Of a DNA stretch of 64,000 nt, positions 23,567 through 36,519 are shown one piece after another. Source of the stretch: Prostheceraeus crozeri. Its lineage: Eukaryota > Platyhelminthes > Polycladida > Euryleptidae. Each line of letters starts with the position of its first letter. Position 1 is the first letter of the stretch. The stretch covers positions 124,001 to 188,000 of the forward strand of contig CAJQUW010000503.1 in NCBI GenBank assembly GCA_907163375.1, written 5' to 3'. The position numbers and the translations under genes are program-made. The notes below the pieces were generated by a model. That model made no database searches. It was not told the DNA's origin and worked only from the letters and a program-made list of their open reading frames with translations.

Positions 23567-26500
23567 ATCATATTTTTGTCGCTCCGGACCACCTACTAAT
23601 TAGGACTTATTAATTAGACAGGTCCTTAAATCTAAAACAAACTTAATTATTAATGCCGTTAATATCAATACTCGTTTTATCATATGACCTTTTGAATGAT
23701 ATGTGAATGCACTAAAATTTCATATGATTCTATCATAAAAACAAATTTTACAGTTTTTGCATGCCATGAATTCTTTACTTCAATGGATCGCCACTTTGAC
23801 GTATTCGTGCAATGTATATGATGCGTAGAATACATAGCTCTGAAAGCTTGACTATTAAACGGAAAAGTACAGACATCAGGCATTTAAGCTGCATCAATAT
23901 CATACATGTATTTCTTTTTGTTTGTTCCTAATACAATGGGCAGTAGACATTTAGAATTTTGAATTTGAGAGAGAGGGGAGGCTGGAATTCACAATGATGT
24001 ACACTCTGTGCATTTAGCTTTTTGCTGGCAGCTCTTAAAGAACACCCAATTCAAGTAAAGCACCCACTTTATTTTTTCATGAATATTACTTCTTTCCCGT
24101 TCATAGCAATTGCACCTACGATGCTGTAATCAACATGCATGGCCTCTGGCTTTCGGGATCTCATCTGTACCTGTTCCCACAACGAAGAAATTTATTGACA
24201 TCGTTAGGTCCAAGATGATGACGCCTACTGGTGATAAGAGGGAAGGGATGCTGTTGTGACAGAAGCTGAGCTTGTCAACCATGCGCGGCAATGCTCACTA
24301 TGCATTTGCAACACTGAGTTTCACTGTTATTAGAATTTTCAGAATTTTTTATAGATAATTGGCCATCAGATTTTGTACGCAGTGTTTTATGATTCCATCT
24401 AGATATACTTATTTCATTTAAAAAAAACTGATCAAGACATGTGTATTACCGCCATTGACCTCCAAGGACAACACTGTTAGGCTACCAAATCAGCAGGGTA
24501 AGCCATTTTATATAACATTTTCGGCAATTTTTGTCTTTTTAACTTTGCAACTTCGTCTTCTTTGAAAATTTGCATATATGATCAATTTTTCACGCCGAAT
24601 CCGAAAGTCATAGTCCACACCAGATGAGTATTTTTACAAGTTTTGCATATGTACTATATATTACCAGGTGTCTTCTGACCGATAATTTTGTAGTCTCCGT
24701 CAGATGGACATTTTCTGCAGTTTTACGAGATTTTGAAAAGGATGATTTTTGTCTTTTCAAGCAAAACTTCGCATGCATGATTACATTATGCTTCTTGATA
24801 ATTCTGTGAGTTTTCATGAGATCCGGATAAAAAATGCGGTTTCAGCAACAATTTGAATTTTTGAGAAAAATCAAAAAAAGTCTGGTCGAAAGAACACAAT
24901 CCATTTTATAAAATTCACGATTGCTCAATTGTGATGATCCACATTTGATTTTTTGCTTTTGATGCGACAACTAGACTCACAAATGATGTATTTTGTCGTA
25001 TAAGGAAAGTTAAAACATCATTTCCAAGTTGCACTTGTGCACCGGTCAGAAGACAAAAAATGGTATCGGTCAGTAGACAATTTGTGGAGGACAAAGGCTA
25101 ATTGAAAAATTATCCCAAATCGATGTAAATGCAATCAGGAATTATAGTCGGGTTAAAACTGCGGTTCATGCGCTTTCACATGATATGTAACTTTATATGT
25201 ATAATTTAAGTAGATCACAACGAAATTTCTTCCCGAACATACTCGTAGATTATCTATGCTTGGGACACGCATTTTTGGCCCTTTTTCTGCCTTGAGCTAA
25301 ATTTTTCATGAAGAAGACTTTGTTAGATTAATTTGAATTTATCATGATCGAAAAGAAGAGATCCTAAGGATAAAAATGAAAGAAATTTATGAAAATCGGT
25401 CCAGAACTAAAGATTTTACAGACAAAAGACAAGTTTTTCGATAAATGTTTTTATATCATATGGATTTGCTCAGTAATAGTGTCACTCACCCATTGAAATT
25501 TGCATTGTCACTAACAACTCACTACCAAGCACAGTTTCTGTGCGGTCGCCCCAGTTAGGAGTCCAGGATTACCGTATAGCTCACAGACATCGCACAGTGT
25601 TCCATATTTGAAACTTTTTATGCATGAACTGTTACTAGATATTGCTTATTCAAATATAACATGCTTGAAACATGAGAAGCGAAGCGACGAGTTTTTTAAG
25701 CAACAAAGACATTGAGATTAATTACTGGTGGAAGCACGTCTTCCTGTTTTAAATTGAGTTCTTGGCACTTTACTGCGAGGAACTGCAATCGCATTAACAC
25801 AAAGATGTCAATGCAAGAGCCACTTTTTGAATGCACTGATTAAAATTCTGTAAACTGTGAGATCATGGTGGAATTACTCAATGCTATCCCAACCACGTAC
25901 AATGATGGTGTAGCCTGCGCTTGAGTTTGAGTGTGTCAAACTCAAGCACAATTTGAGAACATCAATTTTTTAATTCAACGTAGCAAAGTGCGTCAAGGTA
26001 ACAAAGTTAAAAAAAAACAAGCTGATGACTAGTTAATTTTCAATTGTTACAAAATATGATTTAAAAGAAAATTTTTATATCCTAAAATGTCTAAAAATTT
26101 TAAAAATACTTACTAGAAGGACAAGCAACGCTTCTCCTCTCCTCATGTGCAATGAATTGGCGAGTAAGCCGTTCTGTTCAAAATTATGTTTATCACTTAT
26201 ATATTGAAAAGATCCTATCTAACAGTCTGCCCATTCAGATGATAAGAGGACAGGTCTGTTTCCAATCAAAATACCAGATCTAGCTTACACAGATGGATTA
26301 CGCTATCAAAAAATCTACCAGGTGTGTAAGAGAATTAATATCAGTTTCTTTTAAAGCTAAAACGTGAAATAGAATTCTACAAAATATGCATACAAATTAT
26401 TAGACTATTTTTATTGAGGTCATCAACAGGAACTTGGTCAGGACGATCGCGTTTCGACCGCTTATCCTGGACGCTCAAACCCGACCAAGCGCGGTCCTGT

Positions 26501-28145
26501 GCTTTTGAGATGCACAGCCTCAAAATCAAATTTATAATATAGAAAGAAATATGAAATAGTTCGGTGTTAGATGGTTTAATGTAACTGGCTATGTGAATCA
26601 CAGAACTGAGAAACTCGGGACTCAATTTTGCCGAACAATCCTTGCCCGAACAAGGAAAATTCAGATTCTTTTTGAATACGAGTCTACCAGAAGCAGTTCC
26701 GAGGTGTTCGAATCCGGCTGCAGAACTCCTGCAATTCAATGTACTTGGTTGTAAAGCGCAAAAGTTATTATTCAAATTTTCCTGCATCAATTCTTTCGTG
26801 ATCGGCAGCGCAGTGTTTGTATGCTGACTTATTTAGTGTTCATCAGAAATCAAATCAAGGTGTAGGAGTATACACGCACATTCAGTCTGATTGTGCTTTG
26901 GCAACTGCTTGAGATCAATGCTATTAAAAAAGAGAGAGATATAACATTACTAGGGAAATTTCAAGCTATCAAAAAATTTGATCCTCTCCTCACTTGCAAA
27001 GAAGAGGCAAAGTTTCCCAGGAATGAAATTCTAATTTCCATTGAATTTTGGCATCATTTGCATGATCCCAAGATGTCTATTTCCTGTTTAAGAAAGTTTC
27101 AAAGCAGCGAATGCTAAAAGGACATTCCTCGAACTTTTATGGCACAGAGTTAGTTAGAATAAATAAAATTCTAAAAAAGTACGTGAATGTTCCAATATTT
27201 TTAATATTATTGATTTATTCTGTCAGTTGGCCCAATTTTCCAAATAAATTCATATGCTCGATGCTTTGTCGACTTGATGTCTTCCACATAGAGATCAAAC
27301 GAGGCCAGAGGAAACTTGCCATTTTTTACAACTTTATAATTCATTTCTTGATTCAAGTGTAGGACTCAATATTTTCCTATAGATTCATTCTGAGGATAAT
27401 TACAAATACTTGGGTTGTCCGAAAGTTGCAAACAAGATTTAATGATAAAACTATGGCTTTCAAAATTGAGATACACGCACTTTTTGTGTTATCTCTATTT
27501 AGTCCAAAGAAGGCTAAGTAGATTTGATTTAGCCGAATTACATCACGATCGTTGTGATGAGCCATCTTGTAGTTCAATTTTCATTGTGATCTTTGTCTTT
27601 ATTTCATCTGTCGCACACGTATGTGAATAATACATGTACATCAATTTATAGATTGATGGGAATGATGGGGTCAGGAATCTCTCCCATGCTGCTCTCCGTC
27701 CATAGACTTGTTTGGAAAATTGCAATGCAAGATTCTCTCCGATTAGGGGAACCTAAGCTTTCGAAAGTATACGAGTATACCAGGCAAACTATTTCTCCAA
27801 CAGTAAATCAATAATTTTCTGAAAATCCGAAAGTTCAACCACCCCCAGATTAATCAAAGGGAAAGCCAGGTGCTACTATACATGGCGTAAAAGTTCAATA
27901 CGATCAATAGCACTTTCCCAATAGCCAAGAGAATTGCAATAGAATAGCTCATGCTTGCACGCTAGTTATGAACAGTTACGATGAACAGTTTTCATAACCG
28001 TAAACATAAGAGCATAGAAGCAACACCGTGCACCAAGCAGGATTGGAAACAATGGAAGCGATTTACCGGTCTATTCTCTGAATTAACCAACATTGCTGAG
28101 CAAATCGTCTAAGATCGCTAGATATACGGTATTTAACTTCTTCAA
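23567..28145. other. No gene recognised
   Basis: This is AT-rich sequence with scattered short ORFs. The motif GTCTTCTGACCGATAA at about 24669 recurs inverted and imperfect at 25046-25080, so an old 0.4-kb palindromic element is possible. A slightly GC-richer patch lies at 26430-26520. A 137-codon minus ORF at 26377-26790 has no recognisable motif. Confidence 0.4.
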
Positions 28146-29098
28146 CCCTCGGAGACCTATGGAGGTCAAGTGGACCCCGGAGCCCAGTTTTTCTATTTCA
28201 CATTTTCTGCTGATGAAATATGGACCGCTCATGTCCATGTAAAATCATCATTTTTGACTGTGACTATATTAATAATGAATAATGATTCATCTCAATGGAC
28301 TCAGTAAAAGCATGGTAGATAGGTGGCGCAGAAATTCCTTTCACAAAATTTTTTATTTTCAGAGAGATGATTTTGTGCATGTAGGCCTACATGATGGCTC
28401 ATATTACGCGAAATTCAGTTATTTGTTGCTTGCATCATGCTCTTGTATGGGCGTTGTGTTATAAAATCGAAAAATATGGATATTTTGCATTCGTACTTTA
28501 TCGCGTGTGACAGGTGGGTCTTTATAAATAACTCAGCATAACTCAATATTGAAGATATTGAAGATGAAGGTTGTCATTATATTCATAGTAAGACTAAAAA
28601 CATACTATTGACCAAGTTCTCATAGCAGAAATTGATGAGTCTGAGATCTCCACAGTTGTTTTGAGAGTCTAAAACTAACAAATACGGCTCTGGGCAATCC
28701 TATTTCCAATAAGGATAGACATATTTAAATCAAAGAACAAATACAGGAATCCTTCTACGCGGAATATATCAATTTCAATAAAATTAATTATCTGAGGTCT
28801 TATAGCAGTAAACATCGTGAGGCTGCTTCCCAATGCAGCTGATTTTGTGCTAAAGTGCTAAATGTTGTTGACTTATAAAAACACACCATTTTCGTACATG
28901 TTTACTAGAAAGTCTGAAAGACACTCAAAAGATTTATACATCGTTCAGCGATACCCAAATGTCTCATGGTTTTATTTAAAGTCTACTTCCCCAATGTTTT
29001 GACATCGATTTAAGCAGGTGAACTAAACATTTGTAAAAGAAGTCCACTGGATCCCCCCTCAGGTCTCAGATAGTGTGAAAAAGCTCAGGACTCTGAGG
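28146..29098. mobile_element. MITE family 2 (piggyBac-type), long copy
   Basis: It starts CCCTCGGAGACC, ends in the inverse of CCTCAGAGTCC, and has TTAA at the right flank (29099-29102) and TCAA at the left. Its outer about 170 bp on the left and 56 bp on the right match the short copy at 47147-47341, read inverted. CCC termini with TTAA suggest mobilisation by a piggyBac transposase. No coding capacity. Confidence 0.55.
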
Positions 29099-29910
29099 TT
29101 AATGTAAGAAAGGAATAACCAATCCAATATTCTTGTTGAGCAAACAATCAAACAATATTCTTGTGCTTCAATAAAAAAGAAGTATCATATTCGATTTGCT
29201 TGATTGAGAAATACTGTTATTCGCAATATCTCTCATTGTGGTCAACAATCAGCACACTATCATGCATCAATTACATTTATAAAACAAGCCTTTTGCTATC
29301 ATTCAGACCCTGTTTAGAATCAGCGTAAAGTATTTTAGATCTATATCAATGTTGCTGTGCTGTCATCTCTACAATGTGCTTATTTATAAAATTTATAGTG
29401 TCTACTGCTGATCATTTCAATCATTGTAAGAATTTTCTTAATTACAACTCTCCATTTCGTTTTTAGTTGAGAATCAGACATGGTGATGCATCATATGAGT
29501 TTCGCCTTTCGAAACGTCGCATTTTGCATGCCTAAAAATAATGAGAACTTTTAATTATTGAAATATAATATCTAGAATATCAGTTGATAAATGCATGGCC
29601 CTAATTAATGAAGTTATGGATCAATCAGCCGGGTGGATTAGTAGGCTATAATACTCGCATAAGTGTCTGTGTCGTCATCAGATAGGCGGTTGGCATCGGT
29701 GAAAAGTGAGTGACTGGTAGTCATGATTTATTAATCGAATTCTAGTGCACCATAGTAAAGGACAGGTAGCTAAGGAACTCAAATCATCGTTAATTCTATG
29801 TCTTTTGCTAATGGCGACTACAGAGTCAGTGAGTCAGAACAATGTTATCAGTTATACATACAATATAAAGAGATTAGCAAGACAGTGAGAATCAAAAGCA
29901 GCTAGATAGA
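29099..29910. other. No gene recognised
   Basis: AT-rich sequence with no ORF or repeat that I could assign. It contains GTTTCG/CGAAAC at about 29490-29506, a small hairpin without a clear hammerhead core. Confidence 0.35.
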
Positions 29911-32026
29911 GATAAAATCAGCTTTCTCTTCATTTACATTTGCATTTGCAATAAAAGTCGTCACCAAATCGAATACGTCACTTGTCACATGTCAACCGGT
30001 GTCATAAACACTCTACGTCACAATCTAAGTTATAGTGGAAACGATCCGTTCCGTTCATTCACAAGGCAGTCAGAATCAGAATTGTTAGCTATCAAAATTG
30101 ATTCGAGAATAAACGGAAATTTGTAGTAACCCAAGATAGAAAAGCTATCTTGTTTCGGTGCATGCTCGTGCATCGAAACTTCAGTATGAGTTGGGTAGCC
30201 TCTAAGGTGCTCACTAATGCGAGTGTTAAAGTGCCTAGTGGTGGCACCGATGTACCGCATCGAACAGCGGTCACACGCATAATTGTAGACAATGTTTGAT
30301 TTCAAGTCACTCGAAATCTTATCTTCATTTTGAAAAAAATCTCTGAGCTTGGAAGTTTTATAAGCGGGTTTAATAACAGCTTCAGAGAGACTTTGGTTAA
30401 TTTTGTGGATCCTGCTATTCAATTCTTTAGAGCCTTCTTGAATGAACGGAAGTGACCAGTAAATGATTTTCTTATCATTTTCCGATTTTGATTCAGTTTT
30501 GACCCTTGTCTGCACACAAGATTTCTGCTCAATTTGTTGTTTTATTTTGAATAGTTTATCATCAGGAAAACCGTTATCTTTGAAAATCTCAATAATTTTG
30601 TCAGCAGCAGACTGATAAAGATCCCAATTTGAACAAATCTTGAACGCACGAGACAACAATGATCGAATTGCTGCCATTTTGTACTTCTCGGGAGCATAAG
30701 CGAAATATGGAGTATATACTCCTGTGTTAGTAGATTTCATGTGGAAATCGATATGAAATTCTCCAGACTGAAGAGTGACCTCAGTATCCAGAAATGTGAT
30801 ATTGTTGTTCTTACTCTCCTCAATAGTGAATTGGATGTCATCATCCACATTATTCAAAAAATTCAAAAAGGCGTTAGCTTCGCTTCTGTCTCTGACTATG
30901 ACGAAGCAATCGTCCACATAACGACGATGAAAGAAAGGCAATTTGCCTTCGTACTTATGAAATTTACTTTCTATCATGTCTAGCGCAAAGGCAGCCATGG
31001 TAGGGCCAAGGTTTGAGCCCATGGCCATACCGTCCACCTGATGATAAAGTTTGTTATCAAAACTGAACAAAATGTTCGTGCAGGCCAGGTTCAATAAATG
31101 CTTTAAACCAATTTCGGATAAAGGAAAATCGTCATTAAAATCAATCATTGAGATGATGTGGTCAATAGTCTTTTTCACCGGTATGTTGATGAAAAGATTC
31201 TTCACGTCGAAACTATAAAGTTGAAAATCCTCATCTGGTAAAGAAAGTTTTTTCAAAGAATCCACAAACTGAAAGGTGTCTTTCAAATTGTATTTGGTGG
31301 GCACATTTTTTCAACAGCTCATCCAACCAAAGGGCAAGATTAGAGGTGTACGAGTTCCTCATACTCATTATGGGACGGTATGGTGGATTGACAGCGCATT
31401 TATAAATTTTGGGGAGCCCATATAAGCGAACAGGCTGAGACCCACTCGACCGAACATTTTTGAAGATCTCCTCAGAAATAATCTTTTTTGATTTCAGATC
31501 TTGTAACTTGCGGTTATACCTATCCTCTTCAAGGATGAACGGCTCTTTTTTTAGCGCTTGTCAGGCTTATATATTTTAAATCTGCTCGAATCATTCAGAA
31601 TAGTCTGAATCTTCCCCACGTAGGTACTTCTGTCATTGATTAATATTCCATTGCCTTTATCAAATTTCGATATAACCAAATCTTTCTTTTTGGCCAAATC
31701 CTTGATAGTTTTCAACCTTGATTTCCATACCTTGGAAACCCTGTGTTTATTGAAATAGCTTTTGAAAGCATTTCTGATTTTAATCATTAAATCCTCATTG
31801 ATGGCAGCGCCTTCAGAATGTCTTATTTTGGAAACCAAATATTCGGCTTCGGCTTTCTGTTCATTTAAATTGATTTTTGAGTGGGGAAAGCACATAGAAA
31901 AGCCAAGTGCAAGCACTTCCTTTTCATTCTCAGTTAAAGAAACGGAAGACAGATTAACTACTGAAGAGGGACGAATTTTCTCACGATGCGGAATAGCAGG
32001 TTTTTGAGAAACCTCGAGATTTTTCA
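29911..32026 (-). repeat. Left arm of the 2.1-kb inverted repeat
   Basis: This is the near-identical reverse complement of 32521-34631. Differences are few: a 6-bp TTTGCA expansion at about 29945, a C/T change that makes a stop in the other arm, and two missense changes. Confidence 0.9.
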
Positions 32027-32387
32027 ACATTTTTGAATGAACAGCTTGAATAATGAATTTGGTTTTAGCGACTTTGTGCTCGATGATCGACTTTACGATT
32101 TTTAAAGTTGCACCACTTATAGAAGTGTACAATTTGTCGAGTTCTAGGGATTTTGTCTTTAAATCACGCTTCGTCTCACCGATCTGTTTTCGCAATGCTG
32201 ACTCCTGTGATTTCCTGATACCCTGTTTTGAGGACTTGAGGAAGTTTGGAATCCTCATACTCAGAAACTTCGGTATTAGGTGACGCTCCTTGCATTTCTG
32301 GAGGAATTGTAATCGAAGATCAGCGCGGATGACTTTATCAGCAACCTTCACTCCGTTTTTCACCAACTGCTTTGTGTCTGGGCTCAA
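30030..32387 (-). pseudogene. PLE polyprotein, minus copy (RT plus GIY-YIG)
   Basis: ORF1 (32387-31551, 278 codons from a TTG; no ATG in frame) is the basic N-terminal domain, ending at PADKG-like KFDKGNGILIND. A frame change at an A run (about 31545-31553) leads to a middle part with LYGLPKIYK and YRPIMSMRNS, and a second at the AAAAAA near 31309 leads to ORF2 (31304-30030, 424 codons). ORF2 has motif A SFDVKNLFINIP, motif B GMAMGSNLGPTMAAFALD, motif C RRYVDDCFVIV and the nuclease start IVYNYACDRCSMRYIGATTR. ORF2 is otherwise open. Both frame changes also occur in the plus copy, so they predate the duplication or reflect homopolymer miscalls. Confidence 0.85.
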
Positions 32388-32415
32388 GGCCGGTTGAATT
32401 AAATTACAACAGAGA

Positions 32416-32500
32416 AATCCTCATTGATGGCAGCGCCTTCAGAATGTTTGATTTTGGAAACCAAATATTCGGCTTTCTGTTCATTTAACTTCGGCTTCAT
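32416..32500 (-). repeat. Third, short PLE fragment at the centre of the palindrome
   Basis: About 80 bp match 31788-31872 in the same orientation as the minus copy (around AATCCTCATTGATGGCAGCG and AACCAAATATTCGGC) with small differences. The fragment sits between the two large copies. Confidence 0.7.
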
Positions 32501-32520
32501 TAAAAAAAAGTTCAAAAAAG

Positions 32521-34518
32521 TTGAAAAATCTCGAGGTTTCTCAAAAACCTGCTATTCCGCATCGTGAGAAAATTCGTCCCTCTTCAGTAGTTAATCTGTC
32601 TTCCGTTTCTTTAACTGAGAATGAAAAGGAAGTGCTTGCACTTGGCTTTTCTATGTGCTTTCCCCACTCAAAAATCAATTTAAATGAACAGAAAGCCGAA
32701 GCCGAATATTTGGTTTCCAAAATAAGACATTCTGAAGGCGCTGCCATCAATGAGGATTTAATGATTAAAATCAGAAATGCTTTCAAAAGCTATTTCAATA
32801 AACACAGGGTTTCCAAGGTATGGAAATCAAGGTTGAAAACTATCAAGGATTTGGCCAAAAAGAAAGATTTGGTTATATCGAAATTTGATAAAGGCAATGG
32901 AATATTAATCAATGACAGAAGTACCTACGTGGGGAAGATTCAGACTATTCTGAATGATTCGAGCAGATTTAAAATATATAAGCCTGACAAGCGCTAAAAA
33001 AAGAGCCGTTCATCCTTGAAGAGGATAGGTATAACCGCAAGTTACAAGATCTGAAATCAAAAAAGATTATTTCTGAGGAGATCTTCAAAAATGTTCGGTC
33101 GAGTGGGTCTCAGCCTGTTCGCTTATATGGGCTCCCCAAAATTTATAAATGCGCTGTCAATCCACCATACCGTCCCATAATGAGTATGAGGAACTCGTAC
33201 ACCTCTAATCTTGCCCTTTGGTTGGATGAGCTGTTGAAAAAATGTGCCCACCAAATACAATTTGAAAGACACCTTTCAGTTTGTGGATTCTTTGAAAAAA
33301 CTTTCTTTACCAGATGAGGATTTTCAACTTTATAGTTTCGACGTGAAGAATCTTTTCATCAACATACCGGTGAAAAAGACTATTGACCACATCATCTCAA
33401 TGATTGATTTTAATGACGATTTTCCTTTATCCGAAATTGGTTTAAAGCATTTATTGAACCTGGCCTGCACGAACATTTTGTTCAGTTTTGATAACAAACT
33501 TTATCATCAGGTGGACGGTATGGCCATGGGCTCAAACCTTGGCCCTACCATGGCTGCCTTTGCGCTAGACATGATAGAAAGTAAATTTCATAAGTACGAA
33601 GGCAAATTGCCTTTCTTTCATCGTCGTTATGTGGACGATTGCTTCGTCATAGTCAGAGACAGAAGCGAAGCTAACGCCTTTTTGAATTTTTTGAATAATG
33701 TGGATGATGACATCCAATTCACTATTGAGGAGAGTAAGAACAACAATATCACATTTCTGGATACTGAGGTCACTCTTCAGTCTGGAGAATTTCATATCGA
33801 TTTCCACATGAAATCTACTAACACAGGAGTATATACTCCATATTTCGCTTATGCTCCCGAGAAGTACAAAATGGCAGCAATTCGATCATTGTTGTCTCGT
33901 GCGTTCAAGATTTGTTCAAATTGGGATCTTTATCAGTCTGCTGCTGACAAAATTATTGAGATTTTCAAAGATAACGGTTTTCCTGATGATAAACTATTCA
34001 AAATAAAACAACAAATTGAGCAGAAATCTTATGTGCAGACAAGGGTCAAAACTGAATCAAAATCGGAAAATGATAAGAAAATCATTTACTGGTCACTTCC
34101 GTTCATTTAAGAAGGCTCTAAAGAATTGAATAACAGGATCCACAAAATTAACCAAAGTCTCTCTGAAGCTGTTATTAAACCCGCTTATAAAACTTCCAAG
34201 CTCAGAGATTTTTTTCAAAATGAAGATAAGATTTCGAGTGACTTGAAATCAAACATTGTCTACAATTATGCGTGTGACCGCTGTTCGATGCGGTACATCG
34301 GTGCCACCACTAGGCACTTTAACACTCGCATTAGTGAGCACCTTAGAGGCTACCCAACTCATACTGAAGTTTCGATGCACGAGCATGCACCGAAACAAGA
34401 TAGCTTTTCTATCTTGGGTTACTACAAATTTCCGTTTATTCTCGAATCAATTTTGATAGCTAACAATTCTGATTCTGACTGCCTTGTGAATGAACGGAAC
34501 GGATCGTTTCCACTATAA
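32521..34518 (+). pseudogene. PLE polyprotein, plus copy (5'-truncated, extra stop)
   Basis: It has the same motif series as the minus copy: DKGNGILIND at the end of the first ORF (32521-32997), LYGLPKIYK in the shifted middle, RT motifs A to C in 33244-34110, GIY-YIG in 34126-34518. It shares the two homopolymer frame changes and adds a nonsense change (CAA to TAA, 34108-34110) just after WSLPFI. Missense changes are C to Y and S to N. It continues into a 3' tail absent from the minus copy, with a hammerhead-like core and an AT repeat. Confidence 0.85.
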
Positions 34519-34631
34519 CTTAGATTGTGACGTAGAGTGTTTATGACACCGGTTGACATGTGACAAGTGACGTATTCGATTTGGTGACGACTTTTATTGC
34601 AAATGTAAATGAAGAGAAAGCTGATTTTATC
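32521..34631 (+). repeat. Right arm of the 2.1-kb inverted repeat
   Basis: This mirrors 29911-32026. Its match to the minus copy begins at codon 120 or so of ORF1, so this copy lacks the first 0.36 kb of coding sequence. Confidence 0.9.
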
Positions 34632-34682
34632 CAATGTTTTATCCAATGACTTGTACGCAATTTTGTGACTCTTTTGTAACCG

Positions 34683-34710
34683 CTGAAGATGATGTAAATA
34701 TACATCGAAA
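34683..34710 (+). ncRNA. Hammerhead-ribozyme-like core at the PLE 3' end
   Basis: CTGAAGA is followed by a perfect 6-bp helix II (GATGTA, loop AATA, TACATC) and GAAA. This is the best of the three hammerhead-like cores in the window. CTAGTT follows, as often seen in PLE ends. The outer helices were not resolved. Confidence 0.5.
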
Positions 34711-34780
34711 CTAGTTCGGAACATGCAATTCTTTTTGCTGTACATTGAAAAGATATGAAACGATTGGGCACTCTCTGTTG

Positions 34781-34782
<2 letters not shown>

Positions 34783-34836
<54 letters not shown>
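34783..34836. repeat. (AT)n microsatellite
   Basis: 27 AT units directly after the PLE 3' tail. It may be the target or the 3' microsatellite end of the element. A minus ORF through it (34422-34868) is an artefact of the repeat and the complement of the PLE. Confidence 0.9.
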
Positions 34837-34839
<3 letters not shown>

Positions 34840-36519
34840 TAATCGGTTAACCGGTTATATAATTCCAACCGTTTCCAGCAAAGAATTATACCAACTCGTC
34901 TGATCAGGATTCGAGCACATCAGAGAATGCGGTCGCCGAAACAACCAGTCGCTGAGACAGGTACACGAGTCATGAAAAAGCAATCCTTCTATCAAGAATG
35001 CCAACAGTCACACATTATATTGTTTAATGCTCATGATTAGTTTTCGGAAAATGCAACCATATATCTGGTAGACCTGAAATACCATTTATACATAAGCAAA
35101 CATGAGTTTCCAACTTTTTTTAAGTTTTCATATTTGAGATATTTGAATATTGCTTTGATGGCGAAGGTACAAAGGATAATTCATTTTTTGTTACCATTGT
35201 CAAGGAAGACTTTGAACATCTTCAAAACAAATGAATGCTTTGAATTAATATCAGTGACTGTGAAGGACGTAATTTGTTTCTATCATCAACCTCACAAAAT
35301 CACGTTCATTTATTGTCATAGAAATCTATATATCAAATTGATTGAATTAGCTTTCGAAGCTTCATGACTATTTTGGCCAGGAAGAATTTCGTAATCAAAT
35401 TATCTTGATTGAGATTGTACTTTGATGAATCTTTCTCAGATGAACATTTCAACTGAAAGAAAGATAGCCAGAAAATGTTTAACATCATATTTGAGAAAAA
35501 GACAAGAACCTATTGTTTCTCCGCCATACTTTTATTGGAGGCTCAATTTTGTTTTATAGTTCACCTCGTTTTAGTCATAAGTCTGTGAAAATTAAACTGC
35601 ATAACTTATTCATGTCCAGTTCTAAAGGTTGCCCAAGTAACCAACACTGTTTGTCTTGACCATGAATGTGAATTACTAATGATTTCCAATGTAGTCTTCC
35701 GTTTTTATTCCTTCATGTGCCCGCCGTTAACCTTCTCTGTCTAATTTTAATCGTTGGAGATGTGCAATCAGATCTCAATGAGTCATGCGCAGGCAAAGAA
35801 TGTCTGCCTTCATGTGGACTGAAGAAATGACAGCCTCATTGAGAGTCAGTATAGAGCGCAGAAAACAGTGCATGTGTAGTTTGTATATACAGAACAAAGA
35901 ATGTGCAGCAGTAGGATAAGTGGTCACTATTTATTCCACCCTTCCTACAAACAGTGATCAGTCATCACATTGACTGTAAATACGTGATTGATTACAGGGT
36001 TTAGATATATTCCCGAATGTCAAAGAACCGGTGTCGATAACGATACTTTGACCAAGCGAAATAATTTGTCAGGTTTTGTGGTAAATTGCCATGTGTACCC
36101 TGTCAAGCATGCCGAGTTATCAACAGCGTAGGTGCTGAGATCGTAATCATCATACGAATTTCAACATTAATTACAAAAATTACATTCAATTCCGAAAAAT
36201 ACATAAAATTACTTAATTTGCGAAAGACATACAAAATAAGCAGGAACTTCACAAATTTATAGAAGAGGATTCACAAATTATCGCTTCATGTGGGTGCAAG
36301 TACGCAGTCATCACTCAGATGAAGCTTTGTTTTGAAAATCCATGCGTATTCAACGATTGATCACCTGGTCTTGATCTCAACTTTCAACAAAAATGACCAG
36401 CTGCTTAGATACTCCGTCCACATTCTTCCGAGGTTGGCTTTATATTCAGTAGTGAACTCAGAGGAGATGCTAAATAGAGGTTATGCGAAACAGCAGATGC
36501 TGCACCCAAAAGGACCTGC
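34837..36519. other. No gene recognised
   Basis: AT-rich sequence with short ORFs only. No repeats or motifs were assigned. Confidence 0.4.

Noticed and set aside
26377-26790. 137-codon minus-strand ORF
   Set aside because: No known motif, no codon or conservation signal, and it lies in a patch without other features; probably chance.
29490-29515. Hairpin with GAAAC near 29500 as a hammerhead
   Set aside because: The GAAAC falls within the stem and no CTGANGA precedes it.
32541-32786. 81-codon ORF antisense to the PLE (also at 31762-32007)
   Set aside because: Identical in both copies because it is the complement of conserved PLE coding sequence.
34422-34868. 148-codon minus ORF with repeated Tyr-Ile
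   Set aside because: It is the translation of the (AT)n repeat plus the complement of the PLE tail.
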